From: Syntrophobacter sp. SbD2
GTDB taxonomy: Bacteria; Desulfobacterota; Binatia; UBA9968
Direction: 5' to 3'
NCBI GenBank assembly: GCA_945889495.1
Contig: CAMDBU010000056.1
Span: forward strand, 1 to 33,914
Length of the DNA: 33,914 bases
Shown: piece after piece, positions 1 through 8,329 of the stretch
Layout of the letters: each line of letters opens with the position of its first letter
How positions within the stretch are numbered: the first letter of the stretch is position 1
Notes under the pieces: generated by a model
Database searches by the model: none
What the model saw: only the letters and a program-made list of their open reading frames with translations
Told to the model about the DNA's origin: nothing
Made by a program: the position numbers and the translations under genes

Positions 1-1440
1 ATCTTCGGCGCCGACAAGCGCATCGTCGGCGTCGCCGTGGTCGACTATCATGTGCCGAAAAGTTTGACCAACCGAGCCAAGCAGATCTCCGAGTCCTACG
101 AGCAATACAAGTATCTGACCTTTCTCAAGGCGCCGGTTAAAAACAGCTATATCTTGACGCTGTTTTTGATCACCCTGGTGATAATATTTTCCGCCACCTG
201 GTGGGGCTTTTACCTGTCCAAGGGCATCACCGTGCCGATTCAAAAGCTCGCCGAGGGCACCCATGAAGTGGCCCATGGCAATTGGGATTATAAGATTGAA
301 ACCAGCGGCGACGACGAGATCGGCGTGTTGGTCGATTCATTCAACCAGATGACCGGCGATTTGAAACAGATCACCCTGGAGCTCGAACGGCGCGGCAAGG
401 TGGTGCAGACGTTGCTCGCCAACATCGCCGCCGGCGTGGTGTCGGTGGATCCGGCGGGCAACATCACGACGTGGAACAAAGCCGCTGAGCAAATGTTGGG
501 CGTCAAATCCGAGCAGGCGTTGGCGAAAAACTATCATGAGGTGTTGGCGCCAGAGCCCTTGCGGTTGGTCGGCGAGATCATCGATAGCGTCAAGGACCGG
601 GAAAAAATCGAGCGCGAAATCAAAATCCCTCAGCGCGAGCAGCAGCTGACCGCGGTGGTGACGGCGGCGACGCTGCGCGACGACGACGGTTCGGCATTGG
701 GCGTCATGGTGTTTATCGAGGACATTACGCAGATTCAAAAGGTTCAGCGCATGGAAGCCTGGCGCGAAGTGGCCCGGCGCATCGCTCATGAGATCAAAAA
801 TCCGCTGACGCCGATCCAATTGTCCGCCGAGCGGCTGCGCAAGCGCTACGCCAACCTGCTCGGCGGCGACGGCGGCATCTTGGATAAATGCACGACCACG
901 ATCATTCAGCAGGTCGAAGAGTTGAAAAGCTTGGTCAACGAGTTCTCCCAGTTCGCCCGGCTGCCGGCGGCCAAGCTGTCGACCCAGGATTTGAACGAGA
1001 TCGTCAATGAAGCGCTGTTTCTTTTTAATGAAGGGCATAACGGAATACAATTCGATTTCCGCGCCGGGGTGATTCCGACTCTCGACTTGGACCGCGACCA
1101 GATCAAGCGGGTGCTGATCAATCTGCTCGACAACGCGGTGGCGGCGGTGCAAGATGATGGCGAGATCAAGCTAGCGACGCTTTACGACCGAGGGCGCGGC
1201 GTGGTGACCCTGGAAGTGGCCGATAACGGCAGCGGTCTGGCGCCGGAGATGCGCGCGAAAATCTTCGAGCCCTATTTCTCGACCAAGGAAAACGGCACCG
1301 GCTTGGGACTGACCATCGTCAGCCAGATCGTCGAAGATCATCGCGGTTACATCCGCGCCCTAGCCAATGAGCCCAGGGGGACGCGCTTTAGCATTGAATT
1401 TTCCGCGACTGAGGTTGCCAAACGGGCGGCCCATTCGTAA
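1..1440 (+). CDS. NtrY-like sensor histidine kinase, 5' truncated by window edge
   Basis: Membrane sensor kinase that autophosphorylates on histidine and passes the phosphate to a receiver protein. The reading frame is open from base 1, so the true start lies upstream and the first ATG at 37 is internal. Counting from base 37, there is a membrane segment at about residues 39-60, a HAMP linker at about 61-115, a PAS domain at about 120-235, and the phospho-acceptor region RRIAHEIKNPLTP with H251. The ATPase domain follows, with the N box NLLDNA, then DNGSGL and GTGLGL. This order (periplasmic part, TM, HAMP, PAS, HisKA, HATPase) is that of NtrY. The next gene starts 12 bases after the stop and carries an NtrX-type receiver, so the two are probably cognate. 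The sensory domain is outside the window, so the signal cannot be judged. Confidence 0.93.
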   Translation: MFGADKRIVGVAVVDYHVPKSLTNRAKQISESYEQYKYLTFLKAPVKNSYILTLFLITLVIIFSATWWGFYLSKGITVPIQKLAEGTHEVAHGNWDYKIETSGDDEIGVLVDSFNQMTGDLKQITLELERRGKVVQTLLANIAAGVVSVDPAGNITTWNKAAEQMLGVKSEQALAKNYHEVLAPEPLRLVGEIIDSVKDREKIEREIKIPQREQQLTAVVTAATLRDDDGSALGVMVFIEDITQIQKVQRMEAWREVARRIAHEIKNPLTPIQLSAERLRKRYANLLGGDGGILDKCTTTIIQQVEELKSLVNEFSQFARLPAAKLSTQDLNEIVNEALFLFNEGHNGIQFDFRAGVIPTLDLDRDQIKRVLINLLDNAVAAVQDDGEIKLATLYDRGRGVVTLEVADNGSGLAPEMRAKIFEPYFSTKENGTGLGLTIVSQIVEDHRGYIRALANEPRGTRFSIEFSATEVAKRAAHS

Positions 1441-1452
1441 GTTGGAGGCAGA

Positions 1453-2748
1453 GTGGAAGAGCTGGCGGCGAACAAAACTATTCTAGTGGTGGATGACGAA
1501 GACGATGTCCGGGAATCGGTGCGCGAAGTCTTGCGCGACGAAGGCTACCGGGTGATCGACACCGGCGACGGCACCCAGGTGTTGGAAATGATCCGCCAGG
1601 AGCGGCCCGAGCTGGTGCTACTCGACATCTGGATGCCGCAAGTGGACGGCATCGGACTGCTCAAGGAAATTAAATCCCAGGAGCCCGATCTCAACGTCGT
1701 CATGGTCTCCGGCCATGGCAACATCCACACCGCGGTGACCGCGACCAAATTCGGCGCCTTCGATTTTCTCGAAAAGCCGGTGTCTTTGGATGGCTTGTTA
1801 TTGACCGTGCAGCGCGCTCTCGGCGAGTCGTCGAACGCGGCGGCGCAGCAGGGCGGCGCCAAGAAAAAACGCGCCGTGGCTAAATCCAGCGACGCCGCGG
1901 CAGGGGTCGGCGCACCCAGCAGCATCAAGCAAAAGACTCTGAAAAAAAGCGTCGTGCTGTCAGGGCAGGGGCTCCATTCCGGCGTCAAGACCGGTTTGAT
2001 CTTACACCCGCTGCCGCCCGACAGTGGCATCCGCTTCACCGGTCTCTCCGGCGAGGTGACGGTGCCGGCGCATTTGGATTACGTCGGCTCCACCGGCTAC
2101 GCGACCTCGCTCCGCACCCAAGGCTTCGCCGTCGGCACGGTGGAGCATTTGCTCGCCGTGCTGCATAGCTACGGCATTACTAATTTATTGATCAAAGTGC
2201 AGGGCGAGGTGCCGATCCTCGACGGTTCGGCGTTGGAATTCTGCCAGGCCATCGAAGAAGCGGGCATCGAGCAGGAAGACCAAGAAATTAGCGAGATCGT
2301 CATCGACCGTAGCTACCGGGTCGACGCCAAGGGTGGCGAATCGATTTCGATTGAACCGGCGGATGCATTTTCGGTGCACTACGAGTTGCGCTATCCGGCG
2401 CCGGTGGGGGAGCAGGATTATCTCTACCGTCATAGCGGTGCCGATTCGTTTCGCGACGAGATCGCGCCGGCGCGCACCTTCGGCTTCCTCAAAGACATCG
2501 CCAAACTCCAGACCATGGGGCTCGCCAACGGCGGGCGGCTCAGCAACTTCATCCTGATCGACGACGAGAAAATTGTGAACACCGAGCTGCGCTTTGCCGA
2601 CGAATTCGCGCGCCACAAGATTCTCGATATCCTCGGCGATTTTTATCTCCTCGGCCGGCCGCTGCGCGGCGCGATCCACGCACGCATGACCGGCCACTCG
2701 GACAACATCGCGCTCTTGCGCAAGATTCGTGAAGGCTTGAAGCTCTAG
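1453..2748 (+). CDS. lpxC: NtrX-type receiver domain fused to LpxC (UDP-3-O-acyl-GlcNAc deacetylase)
   Basis: One uninterrupted 431-aa frame with a GTG start behind a GGAGG. Residues 8-122 are a response-regulator receiver: acidic pair D14/D15, phospho-acceptor D58, S86 and K108, with the VSGHGN and GAFDFLEKP signatures usual in NtrX. A Lys/Ala/Ser-rich linker follows (about 125-158). Residues 160-431 are a full LpxC, the zinc deacetylase that commits UDP-acyl-GlcNAc to lipid A synthesis: GQGLHSG at 171-177, E231-H232, H388-K389 with D392, and H415. By family knowledge H232, H388 and D392 bind zinc, and E231 and H415 act in catalysis. The AAA+ and DNA-binding domains expected in NtrX are absent. 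All key residues of both halves are present, so this is unlikely to be a broken gene. Control of LpxC by phosphorylation is an inference from the fusion and from the neighbouring kinase. Confidence 0.93.
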   Translation: MEELAANKTILVVDDEDDVRESVREVLRDEGYRVIDTGDGTQVLEMIRQERPELVLLDIWMPQVDGIGLLKEIKSQEPDLNVVMVSGHGNIHTAVTATKFGAFDFLEKPVSLDGLLLTVQRALGESSNAAAQQGGAKKKRAVAKSSDAAAGVGAPSSIKQKTLKKSVVLSGQGLHSGVKTGLILHPLPPDSGIRFTGLSGEVTVPAHLDYVGSTGYATSLRTQGFAVGTVEHLLAVLHSYGITNLLIKVQGEVPILDGSALEFCQAIEEAGIEQEDQEISEIVIDRSYRVDAKGGESISIEPADAFSVHYELRYPAPVGEQDYLYRHSGADSFRDEIAPARTFGFLKDIAKLQTMGLANGGRLSNFILIDDEKIVNTELRFADEFARHKILDILGDFYLLGRPLRGAIHARMTGHSDNIALLRKIREGLKL

Positions 2749-2775
2749 CGCCGCCAGATTCGAAAGAACGTAACC

Positions 2776-3219
2776 ATGGACCCGAATTTTCCGCGTTTGT
2801 TTACCGTCAACGAAGCCAACGGACTGTTGCCGATCATTCGGCCGCTGGTGGACCAGATCCTCGAAAATATCCGGCGCTTGAAGGGCGTCAGTGAAACCGT
2901 CATCCGGCGCGAACAGCTCGATCCCGACGCGCCCAACTTGATGGAAAAGCTGCGCGAAGACAAGGAAGTCTTGAAGCTGGTCACGCAGATCAAGGATTGG
3001 GTCACGGCGATCAACGGCCATGGCTGCGTGTGCAAAGGCGTCGAGCAGGGCTTGATCGATTTCCCCTGCATGCTGGGCTCCGAAGTAGTGTTTCTCTGCT
3101 GGCAGATCGGCGAAGCCAGCGTGGCCCATTACCACCGCATCGAAGACGGTTTCGCCGGCCGCAAAACTCTGCTCGAAGATGTCGACGCCGAGCCGGAGAC
3201 TAAGCCTTCCTACCATTGA
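2776..3219 (+). CDS. DUF2203 family protein
   Basis: A 147-aa soluble protein starting at ATG 2776, 27 bases after the lpxC fusion and probably in the same operon. It matches the DUF2203 pattern: an N-terminal FTVNEANGLLPIIRPL motif, a central helical hairpin (about residues 20-75) and a C-terminal block with GCVCKGVEQGLIDFP, then a VFLCWQIGE stretch and an H-x-x-x-DGFAGR motif. The N-terminal helices look able to form a coiled coil. No catalytic site is recognised and the family function is not established. No signal peptide or membrane segment is visible, so it is probably cytoplasmic. Confidence 0.85.
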   Translation: MDPNFPRLFTVNEANGLLPIIRPLVDQILENIRRLKGVSETVIRREQLDPDAPNLMEKLREDKEVLKLVTQIKDWVTAINGHGCVCKGVEQGLIDFPCMLGSEVVFLCWQIGEASVAHYHRIEDGFAGRKTLLEDVDAEPETKPSYH

Positions 3220-3254
3220 GCGTGGATTGTTGGGGCGAGTTTCGGATTCGGATA

Positions 3255-3338
3255 ATTCTCTCGCAAAGGCGCCAAGGCGCAAAGTTCGGAGAGAATAATT
3301 TCCTCTATCCCCACTCTGTGTTCTCTGTGCCCTCTGTG
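3255..3338. repeat. intergenic repeat: 8-bp inverted arms plus a triple CTCTGTG motif
   Basis: The gap between the DUF2203 gene and queG holds two word-like pieces. The first is an inverted pair, ATTCTCTC at 3255-3262 and GAGAGAAT at 3289-3296, enclosing AAGGCGCCAAGGCG. The second is three CTCTGTG copies at 3314, 3323 and 3332 with a 9-base period. Neither resembles a promoter or a terminator. Confidence 0.6.
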
Positions 3339-3364
3339 GTGAAAATTCTTTTGGTCCTAACTTC

Positions 3365-4534
3365 ATGAGCTCGCCTTCCGCCACTGAAGCTGAATCTCTC
3401 GCCGCCCAGATCAAAAGTGCGGCGCAAGAGTTGGGCTTCGAGCTGGTCGGCATTTCACCGGTCAAATTGCCGCCCCATGGCGAGTCCTTCGCGCGCTGGC
3501 TGCGCGATGGCTTTGCCGGCGAGTTGGGTTACATGAGCCGCACCGAAGCGTTGCGTCGCGATCCCCATGAGCTCGTGCCCTGGGCCAAGTCGATCATCTC
3601 CGTCGGCATGAATTACTTCACGCCGCATGGGCGGCCGGAGAATTCCAATAACGCCGAGGGTTGGATCTCGCGTTACGCCTGGGGCGATGACTATCACGAT
3701 CTGATGAAAGGGCGCTTAGACAAGTTACTCGAAACCGTTCGCGCTCTCTGCGGTGAAGCCATCGAAGGCCGTGCCTTCGTCGATTCCGGGCCGGTGTTGG
3801 AACGAGACTTTGCCGGCGTCGCCGGTCTTGGCTGGGTCGGCAAAAACACCCAGCTGATTTCGCCCAAGCGCGGCTCGTGGTTTTTTTTGGGCGAACTGTT
3901 TGTCGACTTAGCGCTCGCCTACGACCGGCCGATCCGCGACCGTTGCGGCCAATGCGATTTGTGTTTGAAAGCCTGCCCGACCCAGGCCTTCGTCGGACCT
4001 TACGTGCTCGACGCCCGGCGCTGCATTTCTTATCTCACCATCGAACTCAAAGGCGCCATGCCGCGCCATCTGCGGCCGCTGGTCGGCAATCATATATTTG
4101 GCTGCGATATCTGCCAGGAAGTTTGTCCGTATAACGTCAAGGCCGAGGCGACGGCTGAGGCCGCCTTCGGTCCGCGCGCCGGATTGCACGCGCCACAATT
4201 GATCCCGCTTCTTTCCATGACCGAAACAGAATTTCGCCAGCGCTTCCGCGGCAGCCCGATCCTGCGCGCCAAGCGGAAGGGCTTTCTGCGCAACGTCGCC
4301 GTGGCGCTGGGCAATTTGAAATCTCTTGAGGCTGTGCCGGCGTTGATCGCCGCACTTGACGATGCTGAGCCCTTGGTGCGCGGGCATGCGGCTTGGGCGT
4401 TGGGGGAGATTGCTTGTTTATCCGCAGGTGATGCATTTCGGCGCCGTTTGGAGATTGAAGAGGATGATGCGGTGCGGGTCGAGATTGAAGCGGCAATAAT
4501 TCGATTGAGTGAACCGTTGGATTTCACCGATTGA
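3365..4534 (+). CDS. queG: epoxyqueuosine reductase QueG
   Basis: Reduces epoxyqueuosine to queuosine in the wobble position of tRNA, the last step of queuosine synthesis, using a cobalamin cofactor and two [4Fe-4S] clusters. The protein has 389 aa. The signature DSGPVLERDFA includes D140, the family's proposed general acid. The cluster region has C194, C197, C200 and C204 (CGQCDLCLKACP), then C220 in DARRCISYLT, then C247, C250 and C254 (CDICQEVCP). Residues from about 310 form HEAT/PBS-type helical repeats (VPALIAALDDAEPLVRGHAAWALGEI region), as in long QueG proteins. The ATG at 3365 is used. It is separated from the gene before by a 145-base repeat-bearing gap, so it may have its own promoter. 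Confidence 0.95.
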   Translation: MSSPSATEAESLAAQIKSAAQELGFELVGISPVKLPPHGESFARWLRDGFAGELGYMSRTEALRRDPHELVPWAKSIISVGMNYFTPHGRPENSNNAEGWISRYAWGDDYHDLMKGRLDKLLETVRALCGEAIEGRAFVDSGPVLERDFAGVAGLGWVGKNTQLISPKRGSWFFLGELFVDLALAYDRPIRDRCGQCDLCLKACPTQAFVGPYVLDARRCISYLTIELKGAMPRHLRPLVGNHIFGCDICQEVCPYNVKAEATAEAAFGPRAGLHAPQLIPLLSMTETEFRQRFRGSPILRAKRKGFLRNVAVALGNLKSLEAVPALIAALDDAEPLVRGHAAWALGEIACLSAGDAFRRRLEIEEDDAVRVEIEAAIIRLSEPLDFTD

Positions 4535-4711
4535 GGCATGCCGCAGATGGATAGCATTGAAGTTGTCGTCGCGTACCGCAGCCAAACCAATGAATCACGC
4601 CGTATCGCGAACATTAAACTCCCCTCAGTCAATTCTAATTTATCATAATCGTTCCGAGCGCTCGGCCGTTAAATCAATCAAAGCAACTCGATGACTAGCT
4701 ACGCCGTGGAT

Positions 4712-4741
4712 TTGACAAGTCGTAGGTCGTTGGCAGATATT
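4712..4741 (+). promoter_or_regulatory. candidate sigma-70-type promoter for the phosphoesterase-CHAT pair
   Basis: A perfect TTGACA at 4712-4717 is followed after 18 bases by GATATT (4736-4741), a 4-of-6 match to the -10 box. It sits about 30 bases before the phosphoesterase start. The rest of the 236-base gap 4535-4770 shows no convincing gene. Confidence 0.4.
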
Positions 4742-4770
4742 CTGCTCGCGACCCACGGAGGATGAGGATC

Positions 4771-6264
4771 ATGGAAAATCAACCCCAGCACGACGAAATT
4801 CATGTCATCTCAGACATTCATATGGGCGGTAGTCCGGGTTTCCAAATCTTGAAGGAAACCACCCGTCTGGCCGGTTTTATTGGCTGGGTAGCGGTCCAAC
4901 GTCCGGATCAAAGTGTCGCACTCGTCTTGAACGGCGACATCATCGATACCCTCGCTGAGGACGCGCTCCAAGGTTACATCGCTATCACGAATGCGGCGGA
5001 GATTGTCAGTCGCATTATGACCGACCCGTCGTTCGCCGTCATCTGGCAAGCACTCGCAGATTTTGTTAAGCGGCCGCATCGTAAACTGGTCTTGATCGTC
5101 GGCAATCACGATTTAGAACTCGCATTCCCGTCGGTGCAACGAACCATTACGGAACGTCTGGCAGGCGACGATCTGGAGGCGCGGGCACGCATCGAGTTCT
5201 CGACCATCGGCGCCGGGTATACCTGTAACGTCGGCAATGCGACGGTCTATTGTACCCATGGCAACGAAGTCGACGAGTGGAATTTTACTCGGTACGAAGA
5301 TATTTCCAAAGCTGCGCGACGTTTGGGTGCAGGACTTGGGCTGGAACCGGACGAGTGGCGCCCCAACGCAGGCACGAAAATGGTGCGCGATGTGATGAAT
5401 GAAGTGAAACGGAAGTATCGTTGGGTCGACCTGCTCAAACCCGAAATGGAAGCGGCGGTCAGCGTGCTCAGCGTGCTCGATGCCTCGGTGCTGGCGAAAC
5501 TCGGCAGTGTGGCCGCCTTGTTGACGGAGGCGAAGATCGAAAAGGCCGAGGCGGACGCACGGTTATCTGGCACGCTGATCAACGTCGCGCGCGAGTCGGT
5601 CGCGAATGTGAGAGTCGATTCTCTGCTGGGGCGCAATCTCCTGCAGGCGATCGATCCAAGTGCGGACACCAGTGGGGCGAGCGCGGACGACATGCTACTC
5701 GACGCAGAACGGTCATTGAGCGAACCGCGTAGGCAAAGGCCGGCATCCGCACAGGGGACGCTTGGGCGATGGCAATATTATATCGATCGCATACGCGGCG
5801 TCGAACCCGAGGAAGCCTTGCGTCGAGCGGTTATCGATTGGATCAGAGATGACCAAAGCTTTGTCGTCGATCATCCGGACGATACATTCAAACAAATCAA
5901 TGACGTGGTTTCACCGGCCATCGATGTGGTGATTACCGGGCACACCCATCTCGCTCGCTCGATAAGCCGCGGCGGCGGCAAACACTACTTTAATACTGGA
6001 ACGTGGATTCGGTTAATGAAGTTCACTGCGGCGATGTTAGATAGTAAGAACTCGTTTGAACCAATCTATCGTGTCCTGGTGAAAGGGGATATCGAAGGGA
6101 TTGATTCCCCTCCACCAGGAGTTGGACCGATCCTGTTCGATCGCACTAGCGCGGTGACGATCAGTGCTGACCAACAGGGAGTTACCGGACACCTGCTCGA
6201 CGTCACCGGTAATGGCACGACCCAGGTACAGGCGATGGGTGCGGCCGAGTTTCTCAAGCCGTAA
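4771..6264 (+). CDS. calcineurin-like metallophosphoesterase, partner of the CHAT gene
   Basis: A 497-aa soluble protein with all metal-binding motifs of calcineurin-like phosphoesterases: D15-x-H17 (SDIHMGG), G55-D56, G111-N112-H113-D114, H163 (THGNE) and G390-H391-T392-H393. It should therefore be an active two-metal hydrolase of phosphoesters, but the substrate cannot be told. Between H163 and GHTH lies an unusually long insert of about 200 residues, largely helical, including an Ala/Leu-rich part (about 225-270) and an Arg/Glu-rich part (about 310-350). Start: ATG 4771 has GGAGG at 4757-4761 with 9 bases between; an upstream in-frame ATG at 4762 lies too close to that site. The CHAT gene follows after 18 bases, so the two are co-transcribed. 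The pair has no obvious link to its housekeeping neighbours. The coding bases look less GGC/GCC-rich than in adjacent genes, which suggests transfer. Confidence 0.85.
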   Translation: MENQPQHDEIHVISDIHMGGSPGFQILKETTRLAGFIGWVAVQRPDQSVALVLNGDIIDTLAEDALQGYIAITNAAEIVSRIMTDPSFAVIWQALADFVKRPHRKLVLIVGNHDLELAFPSVQRTITERLAGDDLEARARIEFSTIGAGYTCNVGNATVYCTHGNEVDEWNFTRYEDISKAARRLGAGLGLEPDEWRPNAGTKMVRDVMNEVKRKYRWVDLLKPEMEAAVSVLSVLDASVLAKLGSVAALLTEAKIEKAEADARLSGTLINVARESVANVRVDSLLGRNLLQAIDPSADTSGASADDMLLDAERSLSEPRRQRPASAQGTLGRWQYYIDRIRGVEPEEALRRAVIDWIRDDQSFVVDHPDDTFKQINDVVSPAIDVVITGHTHLARSISRGGGKHYFNTGTWIRLMKFTAAMLDSKNSFEPIYRVLVKGDIEGIDSPPPGVGPILFDRTSAVTISADQQGVTGHLLDVTGNGTTQVQAMGAAEFLKP

Positions 6265-6282
6265 GTCAGGAGCTATCGATCC

Positions 6283-8250
6283 ATGTCAGAACCGATCCGT
6301 CCTATCCGCGATCTCCGCCTCGAACTCCTTCGTCCTGGGCCAGCGCATAATCAGTTATTATCGCCGCTGACACCGTATATTGCGCTTTGTGGCGCCGACG
6401 GTCCGGTAACTATCAACATCCCCTACGAGCACCGCCAGCTACTCACGCGCCTCAATCGTCTGCGTTACGAGGTCGACGGCATAGAGATCGCCCGCGAGCA
6501 GCGGGAGGCCGAGATTCGCGAGCTTGGCGAGACCCTGGGCAAAGTGCTCGGCTCAATCCCGTCGTTTTTCACCGAGCTTGGCAACGCCCTTTGCGAGCGT
6601 GATCGTCTTGTCCATCTCAGACTGTGCCTTTCCGGAGCGGAACTTGGCCTGCTTCCCTTCGAGGCAGCAATTGCGCCCGATGGTCTACCAGGTTCGGGTT
6701 CGCCACTGTTTCTTTCGCCCGGTACGCCGATCATCCTCACGCGCGAAGTACGCCGAACGCGGCCACTTACGGTAAATTGGGATCGGCCGCCGCGCATCCT
6801 GTTCGCGTTTGCCTCTCCCGAGGGTTACGCACCTGTTCCCGCACAGGACCATCTCGAAGCACTTCGGGGCGCAATCGAGCCCTGGATCGCAATCGAAAAC
6901 GATGGCAAGAAGCGTTTGCCGGAGGTTAAAAAATTCTTGACCGTTCTGCCGAATGCTACGCTCAAGGACATTGGTCGAGCGTGCGTTCAACAGGAGTACA
7001 CGCACGTGCATATCCTGGCCCATGGTGACGTCTTCGAAAAGGCCGGCGAACGTCGCTTCGGACTGGCGCTTGGGAGTGATCAGGGCCGGGCGCACGAAAT
7101 CGTCGACGGCGAACAACTCGCCATCGCAATCATGGGGCGGGACTCGAGCGGCCGGGCACTGCGCTGCCCCGCGCTGGTATCGCTATCGAATTGTGACTCT
7201 GGCAATAGCGGATCTGTGCTCGCGCCCGGCAGTAGTATTGCGCACGACCTTCACGTCCATGGAATTCCCTGGGTCATCGCCTCGCAGTTTCCGCTTTGGA
7301 TGCGGGCATCAACGGTTGCGACCAAATGTCTGTTCGACGCGCTCATCCGTGGCGACGACCCTCGTTGGGCATTGTGCGAGTTGCGCCTTCGCTTACGCGC
7401 TGATTTCCCGGCAACCCATGACTGGGCCAGTATCGTCGCGTACGTCACCGTGCCAGGGGATTTCGACGCCCAAGTCTTCACGTTTCGCAGCCGGCAAATC
7501 AAGGCGCGGACCGAAGTTCTGTTCAAACGCATCGATGCTTTGCTCGGTCAGAACACAGCGGGTGCTGTTGCTGCCGATCAGCAGGCTCGTCAACCGGATG
7601 TGACTCACGAGATTCTCACTCATTGCGATGCGATCCGAACCCAACTTGTCCGGTGGCGCAACGAGACACTGGTTCACCTGCCGGAAATTGAGGCTAAGCG
7701 GGAAAAGTCGGAGCGTCTTGGTGTCAGCGGAGCGAGCGAAAAACGGATCGGCGTTGCGCTGTACAGAGCGACCGGACAGGATGCCGGAGTTGTCACTGCG
7801 TACAACCAATCGATGGATTTCTACCGTAAAGCGGTCGAGGCGGACCCGAACAACCATTGGGCTATGACTCAATTCCTATCGATCCGCGCAATCGCTCCAG
7901 GCGGAGGTAAGGAAGCCTATCGCCGTTGGTGGCTAGCCGCGCGCGCATTGGCCGACATGCAGAGGGAGACAACCCAAGGCCGAGACCGCGCCTGGGCGCT
8001 TGGTACGCTGGCGGAGCTCGAGCTGCTTGGCACGACCTACGATGGGCGTGCTTTTAGAAAGGCCAAGGTGCGGAGCGAAATCCAATCTCTTTGCCGAGAA
8101 CTTGTCGATTGCGTTGAGGCGGGTGATTTTGCCATTGGCTCCACGGAACGACAGTTTCGGCGCTACGTCGACTACTGGTCAACCGGCCACCCAGACTGGA
8201 AAGATCTCGCTCAAGCGGCTTTGGATGCGCTCAAAGCCCCAGTGGCTTAG
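6283..8250 (+). CDS. CHAT-domain (caspase-like) protease with helical/TPR-like C-terminal region
   Basis: A 655-aa protein. Residues about 110-400 match the CHAT fold of clan CD cysteine peptidases. LSGAELGLLPFEAAI (117-131) corresponds to the family's LPWE strand, the catalytic histidine is H247 in HILAHGD, and the catalytic cysteine is C304 in LSNCDSGNSG. The stretch GIPWVIASQFPLW (327-339) is also typical. Both catalytic residues are present, so activity is expected. An N-terminal segment (1-105) includes a charged helix at about 65-85. The C-terminal 250 residues are helical, with one TPR-like unit near 505-535. There is no signal peptide or membrane segment. An AGGAG at 6268-6272 serves ATG 6283. 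CHAT proteases are known from bacterial immune systems, where they are unleashed on protein targets; a role for this pair in defence or regulated cleavage is inference. Confidence 0.87.
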   Translation: MSEPIRPIRDLRLELLRPGPAHNQLLSPLTPYIALCGADGPVTINIPYEHRQLLTRLNRLRYEVDGIEIAREQREAEIRELGETLGKVLGSIPSFFTELGNALCERDRLVHLRLCLSGAELGLLPFEAAIAPDGLPGSGSPLFLSPGTPIILTREVRRTRPLTVNWDRPPRILFAFASPEGYAPVPAQDHLEALRGAIEPWIAIENDGKKRLPEVKKFLTVLPNATLKDIGRACVQQEYTHVHILAHGDVFEKAGERRFGLALGSDQGRAHEIVDGEQLAIAIMGRDSSGRALRCPALVSLSNCDSGNSGSVLAPGSSIAHDLHVHGIPWVIASQFPLWMRASTVATKCLFDALIRGDDPRWALCELRLRLRADFPATHDWASIVAYVTVPGDFDAQVFTFRSRQIKARTEVLFKRIDALLGQNTAGAVAADQQARQPDVTHEILTHCDAIRTQLVRWRNETLVHLPEIEAKREKSERLGVSGASEKRIGVALYRATGQDAGVVTAYNQSMDFYRKAVEADPNNHWAMTQFLSIRAIAPGGGKEAYRRWWLAARALADMQRETTQGRDRAWALGTLAELELLGTTYDGRAFRKAKVRSEIQSLCRELVDCVEAGDFAIGSTERQFRRYVDYWSTGHPDWKDLAQAALDALKAPVA

Positions 8251-8329
8251 TTGATTCGGCTAGTGTGATGGCAGCGCCGCAGGTACACGCCGAAATCCAG
8301 ACCACAATTGCGCAGTGGCAATCTCGCCT

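Noticed and set aside
2185-3465. Minus-strand open frame of over 400 codons across lpxC and the DUF2203 gene
   Set aside because: It is the mirror of well-supported plus-strand genes in GC-rich codons, crosses an intergenic repeat and resembles no family.
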